Positions 50,850 to 60,855 are shown, counted from the first letter of the stretch. The stretch is 64,000 nucleotides of DNA from Pedobacter sp. KBW06 (GCF_003852525.1 NZ_QAJL01000003.1:940972-1004971); one strand, 5' to 3'. Numbers and translations are program-made. The notes: generated by a model not told the origin, from the letters alone.

Positions 50850-52709
50850 ATGAAGCATTCCGAATCACTAAGCGAAGTAAATCAAAGTGTAGACACCAGC
50901 AAGCGGACCGGATGGCGCCGTATCTTATCTTTTATCGGCCCGGCATACCTGGTAAGTGTGGGTTATATGGATCCGGGAAACTGGGCAACCGACATTGCAG
51001 GAGGAAGTAAATTTGGTTATCAGCTGATCTGGATCTTACTCATGTCGAACCTCATCGCTTTGTTATTGCAGTCGCTGAGCGCAAGACTCGGTATTGTCCG
51101 CGGACTCGATCTGGCACAGGCTTCCAGAAACGCCTATCCCAAATGGATTAACATTCCCCTCTTTGGACTGGCCCAGACCGCTATCATTGCCTGCGACCTT
51201 GCAGAGATCATCGGGATGGCCATTGGTCTACAGCTCTTATTCGGTCTTCCACTGATCTGGGGGATTAGTGTCACCATTTTTGACACCGTTTTACTGCTCT
51301 TTCTGCTCAACAAAGGAATGCGCAAAATGGAAGCATTTATTGTTTCCATGGTGTTTATTGTCGGCCTTTCCTTTTTGGTGGAGATGTTCATCGTAGAACC
51401 TTCTTTAAAAGAAATCGTGAAAGGTTTTGAGCCTTCCATGTTATCAGGAGACGCTTTATACATTGCCATCGGGATTATCGGTGCCACAGTGATGCCGCAT
51501 AACTTATACCTGCACTCTTCACTCGTACAAACCAGAAAGTTTGAGCGGGACCAGAAAGGCATTAAAGAAGCCATTAAATTTAACTTTATTGACACTGCCG
51601 TAGCCTTGAACCTCGCATTTTTTGTCAATGCAGCGATCTTAATTCTTGCCGCAGCGGCATTTTATAAAAATGGATTACACGAAGTTGCAGAAATTCAGGA
51701 TGCCCATAAACTACTTCAGAATATATTCGGGAATGTAGCCCCTGCCCTCTTTGCGATTGCGTTAATTGCCGCCGGACAAAGCTCTACAGTAACCGGAACA
51801 CTGGCAGGGCAGATCGTGATGGAAGGCCATTTGAAATTGAGAATTCAACCCTGGTTGCGCCGTTTAATTACCCGTTTGCTGGCCATCATTCCGGCTTTCT
51901 TTACCATTCTTTATTTTGGTGATGGTGCTTTAGGTGGATTGTTAATCCTAAGTCAGGTGGTGCTCAGCTTACAGCTGGGTTTTGCCGTAATCCCACTGAT
52001 TCACTTTACTTCGGACAAGAAAACCATGAAAGGCTTTGCCATAAAACCATGGGTAAAGGTCCTTGCCTGGATCAGTTCCCTGCTGATTGTGGCCCTGAAC
52101 GTAAAACTTGTGATAGAAGAAATTGCTACCTGGTCCAGTTCGGGAGGTTGGTATTTATACGTGATTGTCATCCCCGGAGCGATTCTCATCGGTTTACTCC
52201 TGCTTTATGTATTCATTTATCCATTGCTGGGCGCTGGAAAAGAAGAGCACAACAATGTCCCTCATGGAAATGCCCTGGATATAGAAAGCGTAGAAAAAAT
52301 CAGTTATACCAGAATCGGAATCACTGTTGACTTTTCCAAAAATGACAGAAACACCATCCGTCATGCCCTCCTTCAGGGGGGTAAACAGGCCAGCTATTAC
52401 CTCATTCACGTTGTAGAGACCGCAGCAGCCAGGTATCACGGGAAATCAGTCCTTGATTATGAGACCCAAAGTGATGCAGAGAACCTGGAGAAATACCGTA
52501 CAAACCTGAAAGAGCTGGGCTATAATGCTACCGCACATATTGGTTATGGCGGGACAGTAACGGCAATTGTAGAAATCAGCAAACAGAATAACCTGGAACT
52601 ACTCGTAATGGGTGCCCATGGACACCAGGGCTTAAAGGACCTGATTTTAGGAACAACGGTGAATTCTGTAAGACATAAAGTAACTATTCCGGTATTAATT
52701 GTCCGATAA
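50850..52709 (+). CDS. mntH: Nramp-family metal transporter fused to a universal stress domain
   Basis: A 619-residue fusion. Residues 1-440 are an Nramp divalent-metal importer with the substrate motifs DPGN (41-44) and MPHN (215-218) and about eleven membrane helices. From about 480 to the end a UspA domain follows, with the ATP-binding pattern GAHGHQGLKDLILGTTVNS. The regulator gene ends one base before it. The transporter would import Mn2+ or Fe2+; the Usp part may regulate gating by nucleotide, which is inference. The fusion removes the normal Nramp C-terminus. Confidence 0.93.
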   Translation: MKHSESLSEVNQSVDTSKRTGWRRILSFIGPAYLVSVGYMDPGNWATDIAGGSKFGYQLIWILLMSNLIALLLQSLSARLGIVRGLDLAQASRNAYPKWINIPLFGLAQTAIIACDLAEIIGMAIGLQLLFGLPLIWGISVTIFDTVLLLFLLNKGMRKMEAFIVSMVFIVGLSFLVEMFIVEPSLKEIVKGFEPSMLSGDALYIAIGIIGATVMPHNLYLHSSLVQTRKFERDQKGIKEAIKFNFIDTAVALNLAFFVNAAILILAAAAFYKNGLHEVAEIQDAHKLLQNIFGNVAPALFAIALIAAGQSSTVTGTLAGQIVMEGHLKLRIQPWLRRLITRLLAIIPAFFTILYFGDGALGGLLILSQVVLSLQLGFAVIPLIHFTSDKKTMKGFAIKPWVKVLAWISSLLIVALNVKLVIEEIATWSSSGGWYLYVIVIPGAILIGLLLLYVFIYPLLGAGKEEHNNVPHGNALDIESVEKISYTRIGITVDFSKNDRNTIRHALLQGGKQASYYLIHVVETAAARYHGKSVLDYETQSDAENLEKYRTNLKELGYNATAHIGYGGTVTAIVEISKQNNLELLVMGAHGHQGLKDLILGTTVNSVRHKVTIPVLIVR

Positions 52710-52751
52710 AATTCAGAAATCCCTATTTCTTTCGGATATTAGCGCTATTCT

Positions 52752-52790
52752 TATCAAACCTAAACCTAGTTTAGGTTTGATATTTGCTTT
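52752..52790 (+). terminator. Terminator of the Nramp operon, overlapping a possible smpB promoter
   Basis: TATCAAACCTAAAC (52752-52765), loop CTA, a perfectly complementary 14-base arm (52769-52782), followed by TTTGCTTT. GATATTTG (52779-52786), one base off TAnnTTTG, overlaps the right arm and could be the -7 box of smpB. Confidence 0.75.
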
Positions 52791-52806
52791 GAACCATCAT
52801 CAACGG

Positions 52807-52845
52807 ATGAATTACCTCGAAGCCAAAACAATAAATTACAGATGA
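52807..52845 (+). CDS. Possible 12-codon leader peptide coupled to smpB
   Basis: ATG 52807 opens a 12-residue frame, MNYLEAKTINYR, whose TGA overlaps the smpB ATG as ATGA. Too short to be recognised as a protein. It may deliver ribosomes to smpB or be a coincidence of the leader. Confidence 0.3.
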   Translation: MNYLEAKTINYR

Positions 52846-53291
52846 AGAACGATATCCAGATTAAAAATAAAAGAGCCTACTTTGATTACCATATTGTTGA
52901 GGAGTTTAATGCCGGACTGGCCCTGTTGGGTACCGAAATTAAAGCCATCAGACAAGGTAAAGCAAATATGTCCGATGCCTTTTGCATGTTCATAGGGGAG
53001 GTTCTTTATGTTAGAAATTTACACATTTCCGAATATAGCCACAGCTCTTTTCACCATCACGACATTAAGCGCGACCGTATTTTGCTGCTCCATAAGAAAG
53101 AGCTGAAGAAACTGAAAGCGAAAAGTGAGGAAAAGGGATATACCATTGTTCCTTTAAGGATCTATACCAATGAAAGAGGTTTTGCAAAAATCCAGATTGC
53201 ATTGGCACAGGGTAAAAAGGAATTCGACAAAAGGGACAGCATTAAAGACAGGGAATCCAAAAGAGAAATGGATCGGGCAATGAAGTTTTAA
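52842..53291 (+). CDS. smpB: SsrA-binding protein SmpB
   Basis: A 149-residue tmRNA-binding protein for trans-translation rescue of stalled ribosomes. It has NKRAYFDYHIVEEFNAGLAL, TEIKAIRQGKANM, and the C-terminal KRDSIKDRESKREMDRAM helix that mimics a codon-anticodon region. tmRNA itself was not seen in the window. It is convergent with pcm, two bases apart. Confidence 0.96.
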   Translation: MKNDIQIKNKRAYFDYHIVEEFNAGLALLGTEIKAIRQGKANMSDAFCMFIGEVLYVRNLHISEYSHSSFHHHDIKRDRILLLHKKELKKLKAKSEEKGYTIVPLRIYTNERGFAKIQIALAQGKKEFDKRDSIKDRESKREMDRAMKF

Positions 53292-53292
53292 C

Positions 53293-53949
53293 TTACCAGG
53301 CCTGGTCCCCTACTAAAGGAACGAAGCGGAAGGTATCGAGCTCGATGCGTTCGTAATCCGTTTCACTTACCCTGATGACCGTCACCATTTTCTGGCTATG
53401 CTCATCTCCCACAGGGATCACGAGAATACCTCCTATTTTCAATTGTTTGAGCAGGATCTCCGGAACAAAAGGTGCACCGGCAGTAACGATGATCTTATGG
53501 TAAGGGGCATATTCTGCAATGCCCTTAGAACCGTCTCCAAAGAAAAAGTTGGCATTATAGCCCATCCCCGGTAAAACACGGATGGTATGTCTGTAAATGC
53601 TTTCCTGACGTTCTATGGTGTATACATTGGCACCCAGTTCCATTAAAATGCAGGTTTGGTATCCTGATCCTGTACCGATCTCCAATACTTTATCTCCCTT
53701 TTTGATGTGGAGCAATTCACTTTGGTAAGCAACAGTATAAGGCTGAGAAATCGTTTGACCGTCTCCGATAGGGAAAGCAATGTCTTTATAAGCCTGATTC
53801 CAGAAAGTTTCATCAAAGAAAAAATGACGGGGTACTTTCCCGATTGCATTCAACACATTTTGATCTGTGATACCTCTGCCTTCGAGATGAGCAACCAATT
53901 TCTTTCTCGCTCCCCGCTCCCTGTAATTATCTACAAACTTATACGCCAT
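53293..53949 (-). CDS. pcm: Protein-L-isoaspartate O-methyltransferase
   Basis: A 218-residue SAM methyltransferase that repairs isoaspartyl residues. Conserved parts are GQTISQPYTVAYQSELL, the SAM motif VLEIGTGSGYQTCIL, GDGSKGIAEYAPYHKIIVT and GGILVIPVG. Length fits the family. It is a single minus-strand gene. Confidence 0.93.
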   Translation of the reverse strand: MAYKFVDNYRERGARKKLVAHLEGRGITDQNVLNAIGKVPRHFFFDETFWNQAYKDIAFPIGDGQTISQPYTVAYQSELLHIKKGDKVLEIGTGSGYQTCILMELGANVYTIERQESIYRHTIRVLPGMGYNANFFFGDGSKGIAEYAPYHKIIVTAGAPFVPEILLKQLKIGGILVIPVGDEHSQKMVTVIRVSETDYERIELDTFRFVPLVGDQAW

Positions 53950-54035
53950 TACGTCAAAAATAGGCTTTTGAAATCTAATCCTGAACTATAATCGGTGGCA
54001 AAATTCTAATCATCACAGTATCAATCGCTATAAAA

Positions 54036-56513
54036 CTAGTATGGATCGACATCTACCTGAACAATAGCACTTCTATAGTCCTTTTGCGACTGAAATTGCA
54101 AAATAACCTCCTTCAATACCGATTTTACTTTCGTAATCGCCGTATTTTTATCGCTTTTGATGATGATCTGTTTGATGTAATAATTCCTGATCCGGCCCAC
54201 CATAGGCTGCTCCGGTCCAAGGACCCGGTTCCCCAGTTGTACCCTTAAGGCAGTTGCAAACTGCTGGGCGGCAACATTCAGCAGGTTCATGTCTTTATGC
54301 TTAATGTTGACAAAAATCATGCGGGTAAAAGGTGGATAATGAAACTCCCTTCTCTCCCTGATTTCATCAGTATACATCTCCTGGTACTTGTTCTCAATAA
54401 CCTGCGCAATGATCCGGTGCTTGTCGTCATAAGCCTGAATGACTACTTTCCCCTGTTTATCCCTTCTACCGGCCCTTCCTGCTACTTGTGCCAGCAACTG
54501 GTAGCTCCTTTCGAATGCCCTGAAGTCTGGATAATTCAACAACGTATCTGCATTGATTACTCCGATCAGCGTTACATTGTCGAAATCCAATCCTTTCGCC
54601 ACCATTTGAGTACCGATCAGAATGTCTGTTTTTTTCTCCTGAAAGTCGGAAATGATCTGTTGTAATCCATTCCTTGTCCGGGTACTGTCTACATCCAAAC
54701 GGGATATCTTCGCTTCCGGAAAGATCAGGCTCAGCTCTTCTTCTACCCTTTCCGTTCCAAAGCCTTTCTGTTCAATATGTACCGATCCGCAGGCCGGACA
54801 AACATTGATGCTGCTCTGGTGATAGCCGCAATAATGACAATGCAGCTTTCCGCTCGTTTTATGATAGGTAAGACTCACATCACAGTTCACGCATTTAGGC
54901 GCATAACCGCAGGTTGCGCAGATGAGAATCGTTGCATAGCCCCTCCGGTTTTGAAACAGGATTACCTGTTCCTTAAGTTTTAGCGTAGCCTCAATCTCAT
55001 CAACCAGAATATTGGAGAAATAGGAAACCATTTTTTTCTTTTTGGTTTCTTCCGCAATGCTGATGACTTCCTGAACAGGCAGTTCCACCCCTCCAAACCT
55101 TTCGCTCATCGTTACCAATCCGTATTTCTGGTGCAAGGCATTAAAATAGCTTTCAATCGAAGGTGTTGCAGAGCCTAAAACAACTTTTGCTTTGTGCAGC
55201 CAGGCAAGGTATACTGCAGCATCCCTTGCCTGATAACGTGGTGCAGGTTCCTGCTGTTTATAAGAAGATTCATGCTCTTCGTCCACCACTATCAGTTTTA
55301 AATCCTGAAAAGGCAAAAACACGGCAGAACGTGCGCCCAGCACCACCCTGTATTTCCCGTTCAGGACCTTATTCCAGATCTCTACCCTTTCATTATTATT
55401 GAATTTAGAGTGGTATACCCCAATCGCATCGCCAAAATAACGTTGAATACGTTCCACAATCTGCGTGGTTAAGGCAATCTCCGGCAATAAGAAAAGGACT
55501 TGTCCGCCTTTTTCAATTGCCTTTTCAATGAGTTTAATATAGACCTGTGTTTTACCCGAGGCCGTTACCCCATGCAGTAAAACCACATCTTTTTGATCAA
55601 ATTCGTTTTCAATTTGCGTCAGTGCCTGCTCCTGTGTCTCACTCAATTCAAAGTTCATCACGAAGTCATCGTCCTGTTCTTTCAATCGGCTCACCGGCCT
55701 CTTCTCTACCACAAAGATCTCTTTATCCAGCAGCGTTTTAAGCGCAGCCTGGCCACAATCGCTCTCTTCAAGAAGTTGTTGCTTAGGAACCAGACTTTGT
55801 TGCTTAGAAAGCTTTAAAAACGTTAGTAAAGCATTCAGCTGTTTTGGTGCACGTTCCAGCACAGAAAACAATTGTTTCAGGTTTTCTTCTTCATGATAAA
55901 AAGAATGAAGGCTGATAAAAGACTTCAGCAACGGCTTATATTTTTCTACCACTTCCTCAGCGATATACACCATTTCCTTATCCAGTAAGGTGTTGATGAT
56001 CGGATACACGGTTTTCTGTCCCAGCAGTGCAGATACCTGATCTATCGTGAGGCGGTTATGGATCTTTAACGCATTGATCAGCACTTCCTGCTTTGCGGTT
56101 AAGACTTCGCCATCCTGAGGAAATTCTTCTTTAAGAACGATGATCGTCTCACTCGCCAGCTTTAAGCCGGCCGGTAATGCCGCAGACATCACTTCACCTT
56201 CATTACAAAGGTAATAACCTGTCATCCAGTCCCAGAACTCCAGTTGGGTAGTGGTAATGACCGGATGATCATCAACAACATCGATGATATATTTTGCCTG
56301 ATAAACCTCGGGGGCATTTTTACTAATGCTCTTGATTAATGCAGTATAGATCTTATTTTTTCCGAATTGCACCACCACCCGTTTTCCTACAGCAACCTCC
56401 CCGTTGAGGTCGAAGGGAACGCGGTAAATGTAATTTTTAGCCAGGGATAAGGGCAGGATGACTTCTATGAAGAGGGTTTCCCTTTCTTCAAATTCCAATT
56501 GATCAGCAGCCAT
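54036..56513 (-). CDS. priA: Primosomal protein N' (PriA helicase)
   Basis: An 825-residue 3'-5' DNA helicase that restarts stalled forks. The N-terminal DNA-binding domain (about 1-110) has LPLSLAKNYIYRVPFDL. Walker A is GVTASGKTQVY, Walker B is VVDEEHESSYKQQE, and the zinc module is CATCGYAPKCVNCDVSL... with further CxxC pairs. Helicase motifs such as LIGTQMVAKGLDFDNVTL, RAFERSYQLLAQVAGRAGR are present. The DUF423 gene lies two bases upstream. Confidence 0.96.
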   Translation of the reverse strand: MAADQLEFEERETLFIEVILPLSLAKNYIYRVPFDLNGEVAVGKRVVVQFGKNKIYTALIKSISKNAPEVYQAKYIIDVVDDHPVITTTQLEFWDWMTGYYLCNEGEVMSAALPAGLKLASETIIVLKEEFPQDGEVLTAKQEVLINALKIHNRLTIDQVSALLGQKTVYPIINTLLDKEMVYIAEEVVEKYKPLLKSFISLHSFYHEEENLKQLFSVLERAPKQLNALLTFLKLSKQQSLVPKQQLLEESDCGQAALKTLLDKEIFVVEKRPVSRLKEQDDDFVMNFELSETQEQALTQIENEFDQKDVVLLHGVTASGKTQVYIKLIEKAIEKGGQVLFLLPEIALTTQIVERIQRYFGDAIGVYHSKFNNNERVEIWNKVLNGKYRVVLGARSAVFLPFQDLKLIVVDEEHESSYKQQEPAPRYQARDAAVYLAWLHKAKVVLGSATPSIESYFNALHQKYGLVTMSERFGGVELPVQEVISIAEETKKKKMVSYFSNILVDEIEATLKLKEQVILFQNRRGYATILICATCGYAPKCVNCDVSLTYHKTSGKLHCHYCGYHQSSINVCPACGSVHIEQKGFGTERVEEELSLIFPEAKISRLDVDSTRTRNGLQQIISDFQEKKTDILIGTQMVAKGLDFDNVTLIGVINADTLLNYPDFRAFERSYQLLAQVAGRAGRRDKQGKVVIQAYDDKHRIIAQVIENKYQEMYTDEIRERREFHYPPFTRMIFVNIKHKDMNLLNVAAQQFATALRVQLGNRVLGPEQPMVGRIRNYYIKQIIIKSDKNTAITKVKSVLKEVILQFQSQKDYRSAIVQVDVDPY

Positions 56514-56515
56514 GA

Positions 56516-56905
56516 TTATTTATTTTTTGAAGCGGCAAGAAATAAACTCAGCCAGCCAAGGATAAACAACAATCCTCCTATCGGGGTTACCGGACCGATA
56601 AAGCGCACAAAACTGATCTGGGTAATCTCTCTTGTTGCCAGCAGATAAAGGGAACCTGAGAACAGGACAATCCCAAAAGTAAAAAAACCGTAGGCCAGCT
56701 TTATCAGCTTCGGCTGGTTCAGACTGAGCTGCGAAAGGAACAATAAAGCGAAAGTATGATAAAACTGGTATTCTACCCCTTTGCTCCAAATGACCAAAGC
56801 TTCCGGGCTTACCTGGCTCTTTAAACCATGGGCACCAAAGGCACCAAGTACTACAGCGGTCAATCCAAATAGAGATGCGGTTAAAATAATACGTCTGTTC
56901 ATCAT
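56516..56905 (-). CDS. DUF423 membrane protein (YgdD-like)
   Basis: A 129-residue inner-membrane protein with four hydrophobic segments. Family traits are LGAFGAHGLKSQVSPEAL, YQFYHTFALLFLSQL and FIGPVTPIGGLLFILGW. Function in the family is unknown. It lies two bases upstream of priA and is probably co-transcribed with it. Two consecutive ATG codons are possible starts. Confidence 0.88.
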   Translation of the reverse strand: MMNRRIILTASLFGLTAVVLGAFGAHGLKSQVSPEALVIWSKGVEYQFYHTFALLFLSQLSLNQPKLIKLAYGFFTFGIVLFSGSLYLLATREITQISFVRFIGPVTPIGGLLFILGWLSLFLAASKNK

Positions 56906-57077
56906 AAAATCGGCTTTTTTAATCCTTCAAAATTAAGAAACTTGGTTGCATTTTCTTAGTAATCCCAACTTATTAAATTAAATTTGTAGGAACAACAATA
57001 AAACCTGTACCAGTATATTGCTTACTAAAGTTGGGATTGAGCTTAGGTAGGCTTCACAACGGCAAAAAATATCTGAT

Positions 57078-58640
57078 TTGAAAAAGATCCTCGTTAGCAT
57101 CATCGTACTTCTGACAGCCATTGTGACCATGGCTTATTTATATTTCTCCAAACTGAATACCCGTCATGCACAGTCTGATCTCAGTCTGTATGCCGCAGTA
57201 AACCAATCGGGCTTTGTATTCTCTTTTGAAAATGACAAAAGCATTCTTGACATTTTCAAAGGACAAGACAACTTTGAGGAAATCATTGGAGAAGATAAAG
57301 CGAAGCAAATGCAATCCCTGAAAACCTTTTTACTCTCCTCGCCGGCAATCAATAAACTCATTCATAAACAAACGGTATACCTTAGCTTCCTTCCCGGAAC
57401 AGGCAAAGAGATCAATTACCTCCTGAGCACTCAAAGCGGAACGGAAGTGAGTAAAAGACAATTGTTCCAGTCCTTAAAATCAGGAAATATTCTGCTCGAC
57501 AGTACCGGCAATACGACGAAAATTACCTTACCGGACAGCAGCATATTTTATTTAGGGGTTAAAGACCATTTAATCCTGCTTTCCAATACCCCAAAGCCAG
57601 TCGCAGAAATACTCACGAAAACATTTGATAAAAAAGACGACAATTTTGTGGCCTATATTAAGTCGGGCAGCAGGTTTTCTAAAAACAGCCTTGCACAGCT
57701 TTACCTGAACTTTAACCGCATTCCGACAATATTGAAAGCGGTAGTACCCGGAAAATTAATTGGAGAAGCAGCTGTACTCGACCATCAGGACGCCTTTGCA
57801 ATATTCAGCTATAATTTCAGTAAGGAAAGGGTTTTGTTTACCGGTACTACGCAATTAAACGACCCGCAAAGCTATTACCAGCTGTTCTCTGAAACACCTC
57901 CGCAAAAGATTACGATCAGTACGATCCTTCCGGAACAAACAGCCAATTACAGCATCTATGCGGTAGACAGCTATGCCAACTGGAGAAAAAAACTGGCCCC
58001 ATGGTTTGCCCACAGGAAGGAAGACAAAAAAAGAGAAAAACTCATCGAAGACATTAACCTGAAATACCATTTAAATCTGGAAGCACTTTTTCCAAAATAT
58101 TTCAAAAACCAGTTCTTAAATTTTCAGCTGGGCAGTGGTGAAAAACTGGCCGCGATAAACCTGACAAACGGAGACAAGCTCAATCAGCTGCTTCTTGACC
58201 TAAGCGATAACTATTCGGACGAAATCAAACAATTTAAAGAAGCCGATCTTCTATACACTTATTTCGGGATGCCTTTTAAATCCTATAAGAAACCCTATTA
58301 TGTCATCATCGACAACTATCTGGTCTTTTCTAACTATCCCGCTCCGATCCAGACTTTTCTGGATGACTACAGAAGCAACAAATTATTGGTCAACACCCAC
58401 ACTTATACCAACGTAAACAATCAATTGCCGAATAATTCAAACCTCAATTTCTATGTGGACCACCGGAATTCTGCTGAGCTCCTGAATAAAAATATTTACC
58501 TTCCTTACCTGAAACACCTTCAATCAGAAAAAGGATTGAAAGAATATGAAGCTTTCGTCTATCAGTTAAGCGGAGACAACGGAACCTTCCAAAGCAATAT
58601 TCTGTTAAGCAAGCCATTGGTTATTGAAAAAGAATTTTAG
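57078..58640 (+). CDS. Exported or membrane-anchored protein of unknown family
   Basis: A 520-residue protein with one N-terminal membrane segment (KKILVSIIVLLTAIVTMAYLYF) and a large soluble part, probably periplasmic. The best start is TTG 57078, because the ATG at 57129 falls inside the hydrophobic segment. No domain is recognised; a DUF3352-like pattern is a weak possibility. The next gene, for an outer-membrane-type protein, follows on the same strand 56 bases later. A possible -7 box TAAATTTG lies at 56979-56986. Confidence 0.75.
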   Translation: MKKILVSIIVLLTAIVTMAYLYFSKLNTRHAQSDLSLYAAVNQSGFVFSFENDKSILDIFKGQDNFEEIIGEDKAKQMQSLKTFLLSSPAINKLIHKQTVYLSFLPGTGKEINYLLSTQSGTEVSKRQLFQSLKSGNILLDSTGNTTKITLPDSSIFYLGVKDHLILLSNTPKPVAEILTKTFDKKDDNFVAYIKSGSRFSKNSLAQLYLNFNRIPTILKAVVPGKLIGEAAVLDHQDAFAIFSYNFSKERVLFTGTTQLNDPQSYYQLFSETPPQKITISTILPEQTANYSIYAVDSYANWRKKLAPWFAHRKEDKKREKLIEDINLKYHLNLEALFPKYFKNQFLNFQLGSGEKLAAINLTNGDKLNQLLLDLSDNYSDEIKQFKEADLLYTYFGMPFKSYKKPYYVIIDNYLVFSNYPAPIQTFLDDYRSNKLLVNTHTYTNVNNQLPNNSNLNFYVDHRNSAELLNKNIYLPYLKHLQSEKGLKEYEAFVYQLSGDNGTFQSNILLSKPLVIEKEF

Positions 58641-58696
58641 AATTTTCACCATAAATCATTAATAATCATCAAGTTTGTTAAGCAATTTTTTAAAAC

Positions 58697-60097
58697 ATGT
58701 TAAAAAGGGGAATAATTATCTGCATCTCACTCCTATCCGCTAATTGCTTAAAAGCACAGCAGTATGGGTTATTTAATACAAAAACGCTCTTTGACGGGTT
58801 TGAAAACCCAGCACAAAAGACCTTTACACTGGATTCTTCCAGAAAATTTGCCTCCAACTTCCTCCTCCCTTATTTTGGGGTAAATGCAGCGAGTAAGGGC
58901 AATTCTGATTTCATCAGAAAAGCAATAAATGAGAACAAGACGGACAACAGCCTTTTGCCCATGGGCAAAAAAGGAAACAATACCGTCGCTCAAAATACAA
59001 ACATCTACTTGTTCAATCTTAAAATTTTCAATTCTTACAAATACCAGAAGGAACTCGGCTTTTCCTGGCAACTCAGGACAGATGCCCACCTGAATTACAC
59101 AAATGAGACCCTGGATCTGATCAATAACTACAAAAACCTGATCACACAGCCTCAGCAGTCAAATGCTTTTAACAACGATGGTTATGTTCAATCGTACCAT
59201 CAATTCAGCGTCAGTTACCGGGAAAATTATACTAAAAAATTAGCTTTTGGTGTCAAGTTTAGCATTTTAAGTGGAACAACCTATAACAAACTGGACATCA
59301 CAGATTCAGAGCTCAGGGACATCGGCGGTGTAAGAAATATCGCATTCAATGGAAGTTACCGGGGAACTTTTCTGAAAGGAAAGGAGATCTCCTACAATAC
59401 TTTTATGCCCAGCTTCAGAAATCCAGGTGCCTCCATCAGCCTTGGAACTTCCTACAATGCTAAAAGCGGCGTTTTTATAATGGCCAATTTAAAAGACCTG
59501 GGCTTTATACGCTGGAACAGCAAATCTTATACAAAGGACATCAATGCGTTAATTCCACTTACAGGCTCAGAAACCAATAAGGAGATGAAAAACCGCATTA
59601 CCGATGCCATTACGCTCAAACCAGACACCAACAGTTTCTATTCCCTAACCAATGCAAAAGCTGATTTTATGCTCTCCAAAAGCTTTGGTTTCTACACCCC
59701 GGGATTGATTGTATCCAAGAACCTTTTTTATAAAGGGGGCGATGCGGCATTCGTCAACAAATTTAAATATGAGAACTTTTCCCTAACAGCTATCCCTACT
59801 TATAACTTCAATAACCTATTCTTCATGGGGCTCCAGGGAATGTACCAAACGCCTAACTTTGAAGTATTTCTTGGCTCCGATGATTTGCTCAAAACGGTAA
59901 GTCAGGCCAAAGGCTACTTTAACAAAGATGCGACGACAGGAAAAGGCTATAATGGTGCAGCAGTTTACTTCGGACTGGCGATAAAGGTCGGAAACTTCGT
60001 GGAACATCCGTTAAACAGCAGCACGATGCCTGGCCTGGGGGATGAGCCTCAAAGTCTTTTCAAACGGTTTTTCAGCATTTTCTCTAAAAAGAGGTAG
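58697..60097 (+). CDS. DUF5723-like outer-membrane beta-barrel protein
   Basis: A 466-residue protein with a signal peptide (about 1-20, NCLKAQQYG), many alternating hydrophobic beta-strand segments and Gly/Tyr/Asn-rich turns. An early FENPA and later LKDLGFIRWN resemble the DUF5723 family of Bacteroidetes outer-membrane proteins. The C-terminus is hydrophilic and basic, unlike a typical BamA signal. Role unknown. It may be paired with the exported protein upstream. Confidence 0.6.
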   Translation: MLKRGIIICISLLSANCLKAQQYGLFNTKTLFDGFENPAQKTFTLDSSRKFASNFLLPYFGVNAASKGNSDFIRKAINENKTDNSLLPMGKKGNNTVAQNTNIYLFNLKIFNSYKYQKELGFSWQLRTDAHLNYTNETLDLINNYKNLITQPQQSNAFNNDGYVQSYHQFSVSYRENYTKKLAFGVKFSILSGTTYNKLDITDSELRDIGGVRNIAFNGSYRGTFLKGKEISYNTFMPSFRNPGASISLGTSYNAKSGVFIMANLKDLGFIRWNSKSYTKDINALIPLTGSETNKEMKNRITDAITLKPDTNSFYSLTNAKADFMLSKSFGFYTPGLIVSKNLFYKGGDAAFVNKFKYENFSLTAIPTYNFNNLFFMGLQGMYQTPNFEVFLGSDDLLKTVSQAKGYFNKDATTGKGYNGAAVYFGLAIKVGNFVEHPLNSSTMPGLGDEPQSLFKRFFSIFSKKR

Positions 60098-60201
60098 GGT
60101 TTTTATTCCTTAAATAATATCTTATTCTATCGGCACACCAATCTCAATAAGGTGTCGTTACTGAAACACCCTGCAAAAGCAAACAGGAAAAAATAATAGC
60201 C

Positions 60202-60855
60202 TCATGAAGCGAGAATCGAAATCACAGATCCCAAATATTGCGTATCAGAAGTAAACTTTCCGTCTGCCGAAACAAAGAAGATCCAGCAATGCAACTCATC
60301 GTCTTTGTACAATTCAGGTATAGTTAACGTTGCAGACAAGTCACTTCTTCTTGTTTCCGGGAATTCCATGCACCTCTTCTTCATCTGATTATAGCAAATG
60401 ATATAAGCCAGATCGTCTGATTTCGTCGTAATACTCCTCATCCTCGGCATTTGCCAGCTCACTGTCAGTACGCCATCTTTTTCTACTAAAAATTCTGGTT
60501 TTATAACCGGATCTATTGATTTATGCAAGCTTAACTTCACTTTAGCATAATTCAGCTCATAGTCCGGATAAATGCCTGTTACCGCGTTTTCTAAATGATA
60601 AGCTACCGCTACATTTATTGGAATCCGCTTCTTTCCTACCCCTCTGTAACCCAGAGCGACAAAACCGGAACAACAGGCCAGAAAATCATTAATCAGCTTG
60701 AAACGGCTTCGTTGATCCACCTGACTCAGACTCGCTTTTTTATTCGTTTTTTCAGGGGAATTTTTGACAATGTCTTTTCCCTTCCATTTCGCGGCAACGA
60801 CATGTCCGACAGTGCCGTTGAAGGGACCAAATATCCCTGGTTTATAAGTGCCCAT
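60202..60855 (-). CDS. DUF6266-family protein (second of pair)
   Basis: A 217-residue protein. The N-terminus has the DUF6266 hallmark GIFGPFNGTVGHVVAAKWKG with DIVKNSPEKTN, then LSQVDQRSRFKLINDFL. Beta-strand-rich with few cysteines, no signal peptide. The preceding gene is a paralogue in the same orientation, 26 bases apart. Function is unknown; the family often occurs in several copies per Pedobacter-type genome. Confidence 0.8.
   Translation of the reverse strand: MGTYKPGIFGPFNGTVGHVVAAKWKGKDIVKNSPEKTNKKASLSQVDQRSRFKLINDFLACCSGFVALGYRGVGKKRIPINVAVAYHLENAVTGIYPDYELNYAKVKLSLHKSIDPVIKPEFLVEKDGVLTVSWQMPRMRSITTKSDDLAYIICYNQMKKRCMEFPETRRSDLSATLTIPELYKDDELHCWIFFVSADGKFTSDTQYLGSVISILAS

Noticed and set aside
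52710..52841. tmRNA gene next to smpB
   Set aside because: There is no tRNA-like acceptor or CCA end; only a terminator and a short frame fit.
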